A DNA stretch of 64,000 nt, taken from the NCBI GenBank assembly GCA_008711295.1, contig VUYV01000122.1:570294-634293 (forward strand). The letters are read 5' to 3'. The notes beneath the pieces are model-generated. The model saw nothing but the letters and a program-made list of their open reading frames with translations, was not told the DNA's origin and did no database searches. The position numbers were made by a program, and so were the translations under genes. Of the stretch, positions 14,011-26,061 are shown piece after piece (within the stretch, counting starts at the first letter, position 1; each line of letters starts with the position of its first letter). This DNA comes from Anarhynchus alexandrinus. Its lineage: Eukaryota; Chordata; Aves; Charadriiformes; Charadriidae.

Positions 14011-15285
14011 TCAAATCCTGCAACTTCCTGTGATTGCTGATAGTTTCTGTAGAAGTAGTCAACAACTTAGCTAAATAAAGAGAGGGCAATTCAGAAGCTT
14101 TTCAAGCTAAAGCTCGTATTGGATTTCAAGTATTTGGGATGGAAATACCAACCTGCTTGCAGCTGTTGCACTTGTTAACAGCAGAGATCAACAAAGAATT
14201 ATCACTGTCGCTTGTAAACACAGAGTAACAACAGAAAAGTGAAGATGTCCACCCGAGTGTCATATAAAAGAAAAAGTTTATGACATTTGTTGCAGAAATA
14301 TAAAATAGCCTAAATAACCTGAATCATGAAACAGTTCAACATGCACAGTTACATACACACAGCCACAAAATCAGTTATTAAAAAAAAAAAAAAGATGCAT
14401 ATAAAATATAGGTCTCTGCATTGATCCCAGATTAGAGCAAAGAGAATAAGCCAATTATTTTGGCCCTATGGCTAAAGGGGAGTATGACAAATAGCAATAA
14501 AATAGTCTATGCAAGAAAAAGAAATAGAACTAAGGAAAGAAATTAAGATAGACACATATGAGATGAGAGAAGAAGGTGATAAATGAAAGAAAGGGCAAAT
14601 CAAAAGCCTGCGCACAGAACTTTTAGCTTAGCAAATTTAATGAATGTCTTTGGGTTTTCTGTATTTACCAAGGAAACACTGCTGAACATTTGAGATGAAA
14701 AGACTGCTAATTTGAGCATGGGAAGTATATTATAGAACTAAATAGTCTGAAGGAAACAGTAGAGGAAGCCAACAAAAATTCACCAAAATGCACACGGGGT
14801 CCTGCTAGGAGCTGCTAAATGGAGCTGGAAGCTTGATCTAATGGCCACAGCACAAAGGCCTTAATCCACATTTATTGATGCAAGTCTTAAATTCTGAGTG
14901 GTGGAGGCTCAGGCTCTGTCTGGCTCTTTTGAAATTCTCAGTGCCAGGCTGTGGGCCTCTGATCAGTCAGAGAATGGCACTTTTCCCACTGAATCACTAA
15001 GCCAATGACCCGTCATCGTGTCAGGGGCAGGGAGGGGCTGGGACTGATGGAAGGCATGTGTATTTGGATTAAGAAACCCAGCAATTTCCCCTCAAAATAG
15101 ATACATTGGCCCAAATGCTCTGGCTGAGTGCAAGTGCCGTTGCATTCTGCCTACCTCAATTTTCCCTGTGGTTTTAATTGAAAGCTATATTGCTTACTCC
15201 TGTCCTAAAATGTTGAGTAATTCTGCCCTGCCTTGCTGGACAGCTGCTGCGTTATGGCCCAGAGGTAAGTGATCCCTGTGTACCC
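14011..15285. other. noncoding DNA, nothing assigned
   Basis: No gene or clear element was seen. It contains a 14-base poly-A run near 14380 and is otherwise unremarkable AT-rich sequence, becoming more GC-balanced after 14800. Confidence 0.55.
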
Positions 15286-15396
15286 CACACTGGCTATTTC
15301 ACTTGGGTATAGAATGTCTTAATGCTTGTAAAGCACTTGGAGATCCTTAGATGAAAGGCGTAAGAGCACAAAATACCATCATCATTAGCTACAAGG
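15286..15396 (+). repeat. probable ancient SINE/LINE 3' tail fossil
   Basis: The stretch around 15325-15390 reads like 'aatgcttgtaaagcactt', then 'ggagatccttagatgaaagg', then a degenerate 'caaaatacc-atcatcatta' tail. I recognise this ending as that of an old amniote interspersed repeat common in turtles and crocodilians, in the CORE-SINE/L2-like class. Upstream sequence from about 15100 (including 'acctcaattttccctgtgg') may belong to the same element. The assignment rests on remembered consensus pieces and has not been searched. Confidence 0.4.
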
Positions 15397-18300
15397 GCCA
15401 CTGCAGAGCAATGGAAAATATTCCTTTTCCCTGCCCATCTGGGGTTTTGCACACTGCCTAAGCAGTGCTCCTATCCCCTGCCAGCTCAGAGAGCAAGAGA
15501 TCAAATCTGTGCCTCTGGCATAGCAGTGCAGAGTGCTAATTACAGAACTACCATAAAACATCTGCTGTAATGCATAACTATAATTCCTTGGCATGCACAA
15601 ATACAGCACCTAGGTGCTCAGAGCATAGCTCTGTAAGCAAATCCTATGAACCAGAGTGTAGGCGGCCCTCAAGTGAGTCTTGTCCTAGATGAAGGGAGGC
15701 AGAAGAGCATAGAAAGGCACCATCCCCTCACGCGCTTCCTGCATGCAAAGGAGTCACAGCTGCAGGCTCTGCACTCAGAGAAACGCAGGAGCAAAGCCAT
15801 TGAAGCTGCCACCTCTCTGCTCCCAGAACAAGGTCAACTACCTAAAAGGGGAGGAAGGCTGTACTCAAGAGCATACAGATAGGCACCCTCCTTTCACAGC
15901 CCAAGGTGACCCAGAATTAATTGCCCACGAGACACTGTGAAACCTTGCCCCACCATGGGTGGCCTCGGAAAGGTTATGCCTGAGCATTAGTCATCCCCAA
16001 GACAGCCTCTTCAGGACTTCCCATGGCTAGGCACAGCTTCCCAGCGCTTCCTCGCTGCCAGTGCAGAGCTGTGTATAAATAGGATGCCTTTGCTCCAAGG
16101 AAGCACTGGCATAGGCAAACAGGACATTAAGAATTAAAATAAAGCATCTATTGATCCAGATTTTGAGATAGCTGCTTCTCATTTATGCTTCGAGTCAGCA
16201 GTTACTGACTGCACGGACCAAGAGTACTCATACACTTAATATTATGCTTTGTTGTTTTTTAGGATTGGAGGGATGTAGCCACTGTCTTACCAACATGGCA
16301 CTCTATCTTAAAGTATTTGGGATGGCCTGTCTGAAAACTCATCCAATATATCAGGCTTATAAATTGTATGATAAACTCCATCAGGATGGATTTTCAAGGA
16401 AAGTCATCGAATGTTCCCTCATTCCCAACTGATGTGCATGGACTTGAAAAAGTGGCACAGAAGGTGCCTGTGCTCTGCACCAGGGCACCAGGGTCACAGG
16501 GAGTAATTATTTGCTGGAAAATTTTTGTTAGTGCAAAGCTTCTTTACGCTGCAGCCCTGATATCTCAGAAAATATGTGCTTCAGTGCCTGCAGGAAACAC
16601 GTCCTACCTATTACATCTCTCTTTTCATCAAAGAGGAAACACTTGTAGTAATCATTACTATCATTTTAAAATATTATCGCATTTTAAGCATCAACATAAA
16701 AGTAAGCCTATAACTGGGACTAAACACAGACCTTGCTTTGCAAGAAAAGTAAGGGACAAATGAAACCAATAATTCCACAATAACAATTTATGTGCTAATG
16801 TGACTAGCACTGAAGACAACCAGGCCAACATGAAAAAAAAAAAAAAAGAGGAAAAAAAAGCCATCGAATAGCTTTTCAGTGGTTCTGTGAGCAAGTCCAA
16901 TGGAAATGCAAAAGTGCACTGAGCTGTCTTCCTAACATCTTTACAGTAAAACTGGAAATGTAGGCACTTCACTTACTCATGCACAATGGTACTAGAGGAA
17001 ATGTATAAGAAAGACTTTTCAGCCTGAAATGGACAAATGGAGATGAAACACTGCTTTTGATGCAAGGCTAATCAGAGAAATTGGAGGCTTTTGTGTTGAG
17101 TTGCTTGGATTTGTTTTGTCTGCATAGAATCACCTTTGGAAATGTCAATATAAAAATAAGAAGCTTTCACAATACCAAAATTCAAGACTGGCACGTATGT
17201 TCTAATCTCTGTGCTGGCTGTATCATATTCATCTGAAAAATCTAACTACAAAAATTCTACCTACAAAATCTGAGGAGCATATCAGACATGTGAACATACT
17301 TGTAACTGCATTGCACCATCAGTGCATCTAGAGGAGAGGCGCTGTGGGGAAGACAGGAAAACTTCAGTAATAATTTGAAACTATATTTGCAACTTGATGA
17401 ATAAACTAAAAATGAGCTTTTTCTAGTTTGCTACAGAATGTTCATGATCTTCATTCATGTCTCTGATAAATTTATTTTCACTTAAAAAATGTTATGTTCT
17501 CCTTGTCTTTGTATGAGGCAAAATAATATTCTTCAACAGGAGACCGTCATCAAAAAAGAAACAAACGTGGCTCTTCAACACATTTCTACCGTCCAAAACA
17601 ATACTATCTAGAAGAAATTAGGCACCATCTTTGTAGAAAAAAAACCCTGTAACATTAATGAAAGGAAGTCAGTAAGGAGCGTAGACAGAAAATAGTAAAA
17701 TATAAATGCATTTTTCTGCTTTCCCGGGCGAGAATTACTGGTGCTTCCTGAACACTTCTCAGTTTATTCTACTGACACACAGGTCCTTCCCTTTTGACTT
17801 TTAATATTAGATTTTGGGGGATTCAATTGACCACAGTGGTCCATTGCCTAAATCAGTCAGCCACCTAGCATGAAAGAAGTCAAGAGAAAAAAATATTTTA
17901 AAAGGTGTCGCTTCCATAAAAGCCAGAGATAAAGAGATTTATTGCTTCTGTCCTCACCACTGACCTGATTCTATTGAAGACTGAATATGATGGTACATGT
18001 GTGTACACGAGAAAAGCAAGCAAGAAAAAAGATCTTATCTTAGATAAGTATATGTAGAAAATGCATTTGGAAATTGTCAGTTGGGACTGTATAGATTCAC
18101 AGCTGTCACTATATAACTTTTTTTTTTTTAAATTTATCAGGAAAATTCAGTAAATTCTTCCAAATGAAAGAATATACAGAAGAGAAATAAGAATACAATA
18201 TAAGGTGGCTATGTTAGAATGAAAAAAAAAAAAAGGAAGTAATTGTTTAAAGTATCTCATAGGATCTCTGCTTGGTAATATGATGTCAAACCATTAAGGC

Positions 18301-18454
18301 CACAGACCATGCTTTGCTTGAGGTCTTTGGTATTCTTCCAGACACAAGAAATTTATCAAAGCCTGAAGAAACTGCATATGTAGCTTGACACTGAACCCTG
18401 TGAGCTACTGAGTATTAAGGGAGATCAGTACATTTCTTAAAGTTACTTTTGTGA
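15397..18454. other. noncoding DNA, nothing assigned
   Basis: No supported gene was found. The longest open frame (16368-16763, 131 codons) has no recognisable motif. A/T runs occur at 16831-16845 and 18119-18130. A faint second SINE-like stretch, possibly on the minus strand, may lie around 15440-15570 but is not strong enough to call. Confidence 0.5.
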
Positions 18455-18487
18455 TTTTTTAAAAAAAAAAAATTTTTTTTAAAAAAA
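18455..18487. repeat. pure A/T inverted repeat (T6-A12-T8-A7)
   Basis: Thirty-three bases of only A and T alternate in long blocks (T6, A12, T8, A7), so the tract is close to its own reverse complement. Such a tract is rigid and bent and can extrude a hairpin. It lies about 70-100 bp before the recognisable start of the old CR1 copy. It may be just a microsatellite. Confidence 0.75.
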
Positions 18488-18549
18488 GCAACTAAAATGG
18501 TGGCTGTTTTAAATACAACTCTATCCAGCTGGGAGAAACCAATAAATAG

Positions 18550-20478
18550 AGAGTAATTTGGGACAGGATAAAATGGGAGGATTAACTTTTCTTAGAAAAG
18601 GAAGGATTGAGAAGAACAACAAAATAAAAATAGTGCATTTCATGAAGGAGGCTAATATATTCAGGGAACTGGTAGACCATAGCCTCATAGGGAAGAGATA
18701 AGCCTAAAGAAATTCTGGAGAGCTAACAATTCCTTAAAGAAATTATAACAAAGGCACAAAAGCAAACTAACCTACTGTAAAGGAGGGACAGAAAACTTAA
18801 TCAGACCCCCGTTGGCTAAATCACAAGCTTTTCATTGACCTCATTTTAGAGGAAGCCACGCAAGATTATTAAGGATGGGAATAAAAGAATAGTGTTAGTA
18901 TATAGGGGCAAAGTGAAACATAGCTTACTAAAAAAGAATGTAACAGATAACAAGAAATCGTCCTAGAATTACATAGCATAAGTAAGGCTTAAAAAAAAAC
19001 CCAAACATTGACCTCCTTTTCAGAGACAGGGAATGCCCAAAAAGTTGAAGTACCTTCTTTGTTGTCAGTCTTCACTAGGAAAATGCTGAACAACTGACGT
19101 CAACAGCAAAAGGCTGGAGTAGGGAATAAACAGCTCAGAGAGACTCATGATTTGTTTTACGACTCCATGAGCCTGATAAACTTCATTTTGGGGAATTTAA
19201 AACATCTGAAAGTTCTTTCACATTAACGGCTGGTTTTGAGAATCTCTGTGAAATGGGTAAAATTCAAAAAAACTAGAAGAGATCAAATATAACATGTATT
19301 TCTGAGACAGAAAAGGGAAGTGGTAGAAATTAGATATCAGTTGCCTTAACCTAGTACCTAAAAAACTATCAGCACAATCAAACAACTTTTAAGAACTGGC
19401 AAGGAAACAAGGACATGAGTAATTGTGAAGAATGAGTTTTATCAAATCTATCCAGTACCTTTATGGTGGGATAACAGGTCTTCTGACCTTAACGCTTTTG
19501 TGAGAGGGAGACTAGTAAACATCATGCACTGACTCTGTGCTGCTTACGAGGAAGTCACAGGCAGCAATGAAGGGGAACATAGTCTAGATCAACAACACAT
19601 ATAACATTTCCTGGGCTGTCTTTATAATACTTATCAGACTCAAAAATCAAGAGATACATCAGGATTAGTCCAATGGGTAGTAGTTTTGATTCAATACTTT
19701 AATTAGTGGTTTGAACGATGGAACAGAACTGGTCTATTTGTTAAATATAAAGGTGACACCAACATAAGAGAGTCAGCAAGCACAATACAGGAGACCGTGA
19801 TTTAAGTTATCTTGCATATTAGAGGGCCCCTTTTTTTTTTCTTTGGAAAATGGCATTCCACACAGCCAGCTACAATTAGCAAAAAAAAAATAATGGTTAC
19901 ACAAATACAGGCTGGAGAGCAACCTGCTAAAAATAGACAAATATGTGGTATTACAGTTGATCACAGAAAGAACATGAATCAACAGTGTCATTCTCTGGCA
20001 AAAAAAAAAAAAAANTCCAAGCAGGATTACAGACAAAAGCACAAAATGTACTGCTTCTGCGTTTCCTAGCTTTCATCCATTTTGCTGTAGTAATGGGTTC
20101 AGCTTTGGGTATTGCCCATCAAAAACATGCGGGTTGCTTGCAGAGATTCCTGAGGATCAGAAATCTAAGATGCATAACCTACAAGGAAAGGCTGAACAAA
20201 TTGGAGTTGCTAACTGCAAAAGTCTTCAAGTATATTAAAGGCTTTTGCAGAGAGAGAGAAGTAATAATTTATCCTCCATGCCCATGAAGGAAGAACAAGA
20301 AATAATAAGTTGAAACTGCAGCCAGGGAAATCCACTTTCCATCACCAGAATTTTTTAAGAACAGGCGAGATAAGCATTTTTCAGGAAATGCAGACAAAGT
20401 TTGTCTTGTCATTTTCTGCAGTGTCTTCCCTCAGGGCATCCTGAAATCTCTTTAAACCCTATAATCTATGATTTGAAG
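18550..20478 (+). mobile_element. old CR1 LINE, ORF2 region plus 3' end, heavily decayed
   Basis: This is a fossil of a CR1-clade non-LTR retrotransposon from an old lineage. Landmarks appear in ORF2 order. A linker between endonuclease and reverse transcriptase comes first (18640-18800, 'catgaaggaggctaat...ggcacaaaagcaaacta'). A TSFVVSLH-like block follows at about 19055-19080, and a degraded reverse transcriptase at 19400-19770. Near 19960-19995 there is DHRKNMNQQCHSLAKK, matching the CR1 'DxxLNMSQQC' block. Near 20130-20240 there is YKERLNKLELL with KVFKYIKGF, the CR1 C-terminal block. The 3' end, near 20460-20478, shows a degenerate 'atctatga' octamer. Stops and gaps occur throughout. An ambiguous base sits at 20015 after an A15 run. 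The left boundary is uncertain. Confidence 0.8.
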
Positions 20479-21060
20479 TCAGTTCCCTGCCCATTGAAAA
20501 TATTTACTAAGTCACTATATTTCCTTTTGCTACCCTGAGAGAATGTGGTGGAAATATTTTTGAAAAGGTTACACTTTTTGGTAACTACTCTAATTAGTAT
20601 AATTGCCAGATATGAATAAGACAGCATTTGCTGGAAGCATGACTTGGGTCTATGGTCTGTTAGTGATGAGACTTCCCATTTTTACTGTGGCATTTTCTAG
20701 ATGAGAAAAAACACACTTCATAAAAATGAAAAAAAAAACCCAAGAAAAAATGAAATCAGCATCTTTCAGATGTTGACCTCATTGACCTCAGAATGCTTTT
20801 TGCTCCTTACAAAGGCAAAAGCATTGGCTCTTTCAACCTCCTGTAACCAATTACCTATTCTCTGTTGCAGGAAATAGTTTATAATCAACAGAATTTATTA
20901 TTTTTCTTAGCATTTGAATAAATTATTCTGTGCTCCATCTTATGGTAATCACCCCACAGTCCTGAATATTTCATGTAGTCACAGAAGCATTGTCTAAATA
21001 GGAGTATATATTCTCTTTCCTATCATTTAGGTTGAAGCAATACCTAACTGTTCACTTTTT
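20479..21060. other. noncoding DNA, nothing assigned
   Basis: AT-rich sequence between the old CR1 and the G/T tract. It has no open frame or motif worth calling. Confidence 0.55.
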
Positions 21061-21109
21061 GTGGGTTTTTTTTGTTTTGGTTTGGTTTTGTGTTTTGGGG
21101 TTTTTTTTT
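21061..21109. repeat. G/T-only low-complexity tract
   Basis: About 49 bases consist only of G and T, with runs such as TTTTGGGG and T9. The tract ends three bases before the duplicated target site of the solo LTR. The sequence resembles simple poly-T/G repeats seen elsewhere in this window (27741-27775, and the complement of 33440-33569). Confidence 0.8.
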
Positions 21110-21111
21110 AA

Positions 21112-21116
21112 GTTAT
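21112..21116. repeat. left target-site duplication (GTTAT) of the solo LTR
   Basis: GTTAT directly precedes the LTR start TGTC and recurs directly after the LTR end at 21641-21645. A 5-bp duplication is typical of the ERVL class. Confidence 0.75.
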
Positions 21117-21640
21117 TGTCATGGTTTAACCCCAGCCAGCAACTAAATACCACCAGCCTCTTACATCCCTCCTCCCCACCCTGCCCTGCACAGGGGTGGG
21201 AGGAAAATTGAAAAAAAAATAAAACTCATGGTTTGAGACAAAGACAGTTTAAAAGGACAGCAAAGGAAGAGAGAGTAATAATAATAGAATATATAAAACA
21301 AGTGATGCACAATATAATTGCTCACCATCCACTGACCGATGTTACCCGCCCCGGCCAACTCCTCCCAGTTTATACACTGAGCATGACCTCATATGGTATG
21401 GAATGTCCCTTTGGCCATTTTGGGTCAGCTGTCCTGGCTATGCTCCTTCCCAGCTTCTTGCGTACCTCCTCGCTGGCAGAGCATGGGAAGCTGAAAAGTC
21501 CTTGACTTAGTATAAGCACTGCTTAGCAACAACTAAAACATCGGTGTATTATCAATATCATTCTCATACTAAATCCCAAACAAAGCACTATACCAGCTAC
21601 TAGGAAGAAAATTAACTCTATCCCAGCTGAAACCAGGACA
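21117..21640 (-). mobile_element. solo LTR of an avian endogenous retrovirus (ERVL-like)
   Basis: This 524-bp block begins TGTCATGGTTTAACCCCAGC and ends AACCAGGACA, giving TG...CA ends. It is flanked by the exact 5-bp duplication GTTAT. I recognise both ends from an LTR family very common in non-galliform bird genomes. The minus strand is the likely element orientation. Read that way it starts TGTCCTGGTTTCAGCTGG and has a TATAAA-type box near the middle (complement of TTTATA at 21369-21374). In the plus reading no polyadenylation signal falls where it should. No internal retroviral gene is present, so the copy arose by recombination between two LTRs. Open frames inside it (for example 21233-21505) are chance. 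Confidence 0.85.
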
Positions 21641-21645
21641 GTTAT
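21641..21645. repeat. right target-site duplication (GTTAT) of the solo LTR
   Basis: Identical to the five bases at 21112-21116, on the other side of the LTR. This fixes the element boundaries. Confidence 0.75.
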
Positions 21646-24549
21646 TCATATGGAGAAACTTAAGACAGGTCCACCCTGAGCACACCACTACTGGCTATCT
21701 AGAGATCTGGTAAGCAAAACAAAATCAAATTTACAAGGAATGGAGAAAAAGAACACACACCAAGCCAAATAGGTTACTATATCACTTGTCACATGTCCTT
21801 GTTTGAAATTTTGCATTCAAGGCTTCTAAATATTAATATTTGTTCTTATTACTAGCATATTGGTCTATATCATTTTCTTCCCCCTCCCCCGGAGGCTGTC
21901 TCAATACACACTGGTAAACATCTCAGGAGAGTTTATCCAAAATATTTCTCATGTGAAAGAAGAAAAACTAAAGAGTTCTAAGAAGAACAGAGTTAGCTCT
22001 CTGCACAAGAATGAGTGTCCTTCACACAAAAGCAAATGCTGTATACATATGCTTTTAAAGAATTCCCTAATTTAAATGTTCTAGACAAATTTCTTATATG
22101 CAATACTTTCTTAGAAGGTGAAGAGAATAGATAGTAATACCAGTGTGAAACTTCTTCCAATTCCCTCCTACCCCAAATGTTCTGTTTTAACAAGGACCTC
22201 TTTTACCGTGGTTTACCTATGAATACACATCATTCTTAAAAACGTATTGTATTTATGTATGTGCAAAGTTTATTTTAAAGGATATCATTCTAAAAATCTT
22301 CAAAAACACTTGAACAACAACAAAAAAAATCCATTTAATTGTAACAAAATATATTGTTCAACCCAAAAGAAGTGTACTATGATGAAACTGTCAGTTATTT
22401 AAAAGCTTTGGGTTAAAGCTGGAGCACATGCAAAAGTACTGAATAGAAAACTACATGCACTCTCCATATTCGCAGCTACAAATGTAGATTGCAAATTCAG
22501 CAAACCTACCAGCGTCAAACAGCTCTCAGGCAAGTATAGTAGCTGTCTTGAACCATATAAGATGACTCCAGGATGGTGGTAACTATTGGAAAACTTCTTA
22601 CCCTGCCTTGCATTGAAATACAGGTATTTGGGGAAGAGGTCCTGAAAATGGTGCACTGCTACACCAAGAAGAGTTTTTGCTGGTAGTCTTTAACTGAGCA
22701 GCTCTTCAGCTGATCATTCCAGCCAGGGCAAAAGGACCATCAGGATCCAGAGACTGGGCCGCCTGCCCTTCAACTCCCACAGTGGTACTGCACTAAAGAT
22801 ATCTCTATCAGAAAACCAACTTGGCCTTTTTGATGTTACTGTCCCTCATTGCATTTTACAGCACATAAAGGTTGCTGGAATGCAAAGACATGAAAAATCA
22901 GCAGGACAGTAAAGGTGCTGACAACTGGACTGGGATGAGATAATGCGAAAATTTGTGAAACCAGTGAGATGTGGTGGAACAACACTGGCGAATGCTGACA
23001 GAAGAATATATTTGCTGAAAGGATATGCTTGCTGAAACAGTGAGTGACAGGATTGCCAAGGAGAATTAGATGGCTGGGTCACTGACCAAACAACAGGAAA
23101 GTTTCATGGCTATAAGATTACGCATGACTAATGCTGAGATGGGAATGGAATTTGCTCAAGAGGAACAGTGTTAAACTAGCAGGAAATTAGGGAAGACAGC
23201 AATGGCACACACCTGTTCAAGTTGCAGGCTCAGAAAAATATCAACCAACAATTTATTACTTGTTTATATAAAAGATGAAGCCAAATAATAACCCAGAGGT
23301 ACTCAGATTAAAATCAATTTGCAGTGAGTCTGTAGTCTCAAGAAACTGTAGACAAGAAGAAAGAGATGAAGATTAATCTAGCTGCTTTAAGAACGTTAAA
23401 GTATTAAACAGAACAGGGAGATCAAGAGATACCAGACTGCAACTCAAATAGCCTACATTCATCTTTGGTATAAACCACTGTTAGTTCTGCCAATATCAGC
23501 ATACACTGGCTATGGTGCTCCATTGACTCTTACTGTCCTATGAAGAGTCCATCAGTCAGGCTCTCTGTTGGAGGCTTGATGCGAGAAAGATGCAGAGGTT
23601 CTGGTTTAGCTGCAAAAATTAGGCATATTAGAGACAGCAATTATATAAAGAACCTGTACTTGCTTTGAGACAGAGGAAACAAGAGAAAAGCTTTGAGCTT
23701 TTTTTTGGTGCTAAAGGTTGTTTGCTTCATTAACCCCTCAATGGTGGAAATGGTCAGCGATAGCAAAAAAAAAGTAAGTTGAAACAGCTCAAGGAAAGAT
23801 GACAAGAAATCAGAATTAAGATGAAATGTGACGGGGAAGATTTCGGCAAAAGGAAAAAACTAGGGAAGGAGAAGATGCAAATAGGAACTGACAGCAAGGA
23901 ACTGCTTGGGATCGTAAATGAGCTCAGTGGAAAGCCGTGTGGCACTCGCTGGGCTGGAACCACTGAAATATGGGATTACGCCCCCAGAACTCATCACCGC
24001 AACATCCTCTCCCACCTACCTGAGCAGCTCTAGATTTATTATACTGTACAGCTCCCTGCCTTTCCTAGCCTGTCCTTGTAAAAGCATTGAAGTCAACGAG
24101 GAATGGAAAATTAACCAACCCTTCTCTCTTCTTGTCGTTTCATTTCTCATTAAATTAGTGAGAAAATGTAAATGTTATGTTCTCCTTCTCTGTCTCTTTC
24201 TTCACCAATTGTTGACATGTCAGGAGCTAACAGCAAGAAGATTTAATTCAGAGCTTTATGCTCTTTCTTCAGAAGCCAGTAGCCTTCACAGGTGCTAGCA
24301 GGGGTTATTCAAACTGCAGCACATTTACTTTCAACTAGTGTTGTGACCCACGTCCACAAAACACAAAAGAAGAACTTAAAATGAAAGGCAATAGGGTGCT
24401 TATGAAAGCATTTCTTTCCAGAGTTTAGTAGTATTCTATGCTAAGTTGATAAGAGGGCAAACCTTTCCTAGGACAATTTTGTAAAACTCTGACATGGAAA
24501 CTCTGGAAACACAAATAGAAAATTCACAACGCTGCTGATGGAGTTTGCT
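21646..24549. other. noncoding DNA, nothing assigned
   Basis: No supported gene was found. Open frames up to 126 codons (23918-24298) show no family signature and overlap frames on other strands. The string 'gcattgaagtcaacgagg' near 24085 is a weak echo of the palindromic repeat core seen at 6.7 kb, not enough to annotate. Confidence 0.5.
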
Positions 24550-24584
24550 GGAAATACAATACCGTAGAGAGGAAAAAGTCTAGG

Positions 24585-26061
24585 ATGTTCCTGGAGTGTG
24601 TGGAAGATAAATTCCTGACACAGCTAGTGAGTAAGCCAACCAGGGAAGGTGCCCCACTGGACCTTTTTTTGGTGAGCAGAGAAGGACTTGTGGGTGACAT
24701 GAAGGTTAGAGGCTGTCTTGGGCATAGTGATCATGAAAAGATAGAGTTTTCAATTCTTGGAGAAGTAAGGAGGGGGTTAGTAGAACTCCCACCTTGGATG
24801 TCCGGAGGGCAGACTTTGACCTGTTTAGGAGACAGGCAATCCTCAAGATTCCCTTTTCGGTGGGAACGTGATCTTTTAGAGTACGCGATGGTGTAAATAA
24901 GTAAAGTAGAAAATTACTGGCCTTGGTAGAAAAGTATATAAAGAGCACGCTTGCTTAATAAAGTGGATTTCATTTACCACATTCTGGAGTCCGTGCCTTA
25001 ATCCTCACAGACTTTAGTAAAGCTTTTGCCACCTTTTCTCACAGCATTCTCCTGGGTACACTGCCTGCTCATGGCTTGGACAGGCAAACACTTTGTTGGG
25101 TAAAAACCTGCCTGGATGGCCAGTCCCAAAGAGTTGTGGTGAATGTAGTTAAATCCAGCTGTCAGCCAGTCACAAATGGCGTTCCCCAGGGCTCTGTATT
25201 GGGGCCAATTGTTTTTAATATCTTTATCAACGACCTGGACGAGGGGATCTAGTTTACCCTCAGTAAGTTTGCAGATGACACCAAGTTAGGGAGGAGTGTT
25301 GATCTGTCTGAGGGTAGGATGTCCCTATAGAGGGATCTGGACAGACTGGATCGTTGGGTCAAGGCCAATGGTGTATGAGATTCAACAAGACCAAGTGCCT
25401 GGTCCTGCACTTGGGTTACAACAACCCCGTGCAACACTACAGGCTTGGAGAAGTGTGGTTTGAAAGCCACCCCGTGGAAAATGACCTGAGGGTATTGTCA
25501 ACAGCCACCTGAATATGAGCCAGCAGTGTGCCCAGGTGGCCAAGTTGGCCAATAGCATCCTGGCTTGTATCAGGAATAGTGTGGCCAGCAGGACTAGGGA
25601 AGTACTTCTGAACTCAGCACTGGTGAGGCCACACCTCAAGTATTGTGTCCAGTTTTGGTCCTCTCACTACAGGAGGGACATTGAGGTGCTGGAGTATGTT
25701 CAGAGAAGGGCAACAAACCTGGTGAGGGGTCTAGAAAACAAGCCTAATGAGGAGCAGCTGAGGGAACTGGGGTTGTTTGGAGAAAAGGAGGCTGAGGGGA
25801 GACCTTATTGCTCTCTACAATGACCTGAAAGGAGGTTGTAGAAAGGTGGGGGTCAACCTCTTCTCCCAAGTAGTAAGTGATACCACAAGAGGAAACAGCC
25901 TCTAGTTGTACCAGGTGAGGTTTAGGATGGATATTAGCAAAAATTTCTTCACAGAAAGGGTTATCAAGCATTGGAACAGGCTGCTCAGGGAAGTGCTTGA
26001 GTCATCATCCCTTGGGGTATTTAAAAGACATGTAGATGTGGCACTTAGGGACATGGTTTAA
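24585..26061 (+). pseudogene. CR1 ORF2 remnant (endonuclease end, reverse transcriptase, C-terminus)
   Basis: The endonuclease tail at 24585-24760 contains LVSKPTREGAPLDLFL and the GHSDHEKIEF block, in which the SDH motif includes the catalytic His. After the foreign block the RT resumes at about 25010 with [10 protein letters not shown] (motif A). It continues with [11 protein letters not shown] (motif B, near 25180) and FADDTK (motif C, near 25268). In-frame stops interrupt it, for example a TAG just before the motif C region and one near 25328. The C-terminal part at 25515-25823 is open and reads [19 protein letters not shown] and [11 protein letters not shown], typical of CR1. The frame shifts after about 25780. 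The native stop is the TAA at 26059-26061. The product would be inactive because of the deletion and stops. Confidence 0.85.
24892..25009 (+). mobile_element. possible LTR remnant inside the CR1 copy
   Basis: This block of about 118 bp interrupts the CR1 ORF2 and does not look like CR1. It contains TATATAAAGAG near 24935 and AATAAAG near 24959. About 25-50 bp further on come 'ttaccacattctggagtcc' and an end in CTCACA, after which CR1 sequence resumes. A TATA box, a short transcript start region, AATAAA and a CA terminus are the order seen at the promoter end of retroviral LTRs. The TG at 24892 could be a left end, but no target duplication is seen and 118 bp is too short for a whole LTR. It could instead be unrelated filler or a divergent CR1 segment. 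Confidence 0.33.

Noticed and set aside
21233..21505. 90-codon open frame
   Set aside because: It lies wholly inside the solo LTR, has no retroviral or host domain, and LTRs do not encode proteins in this position.
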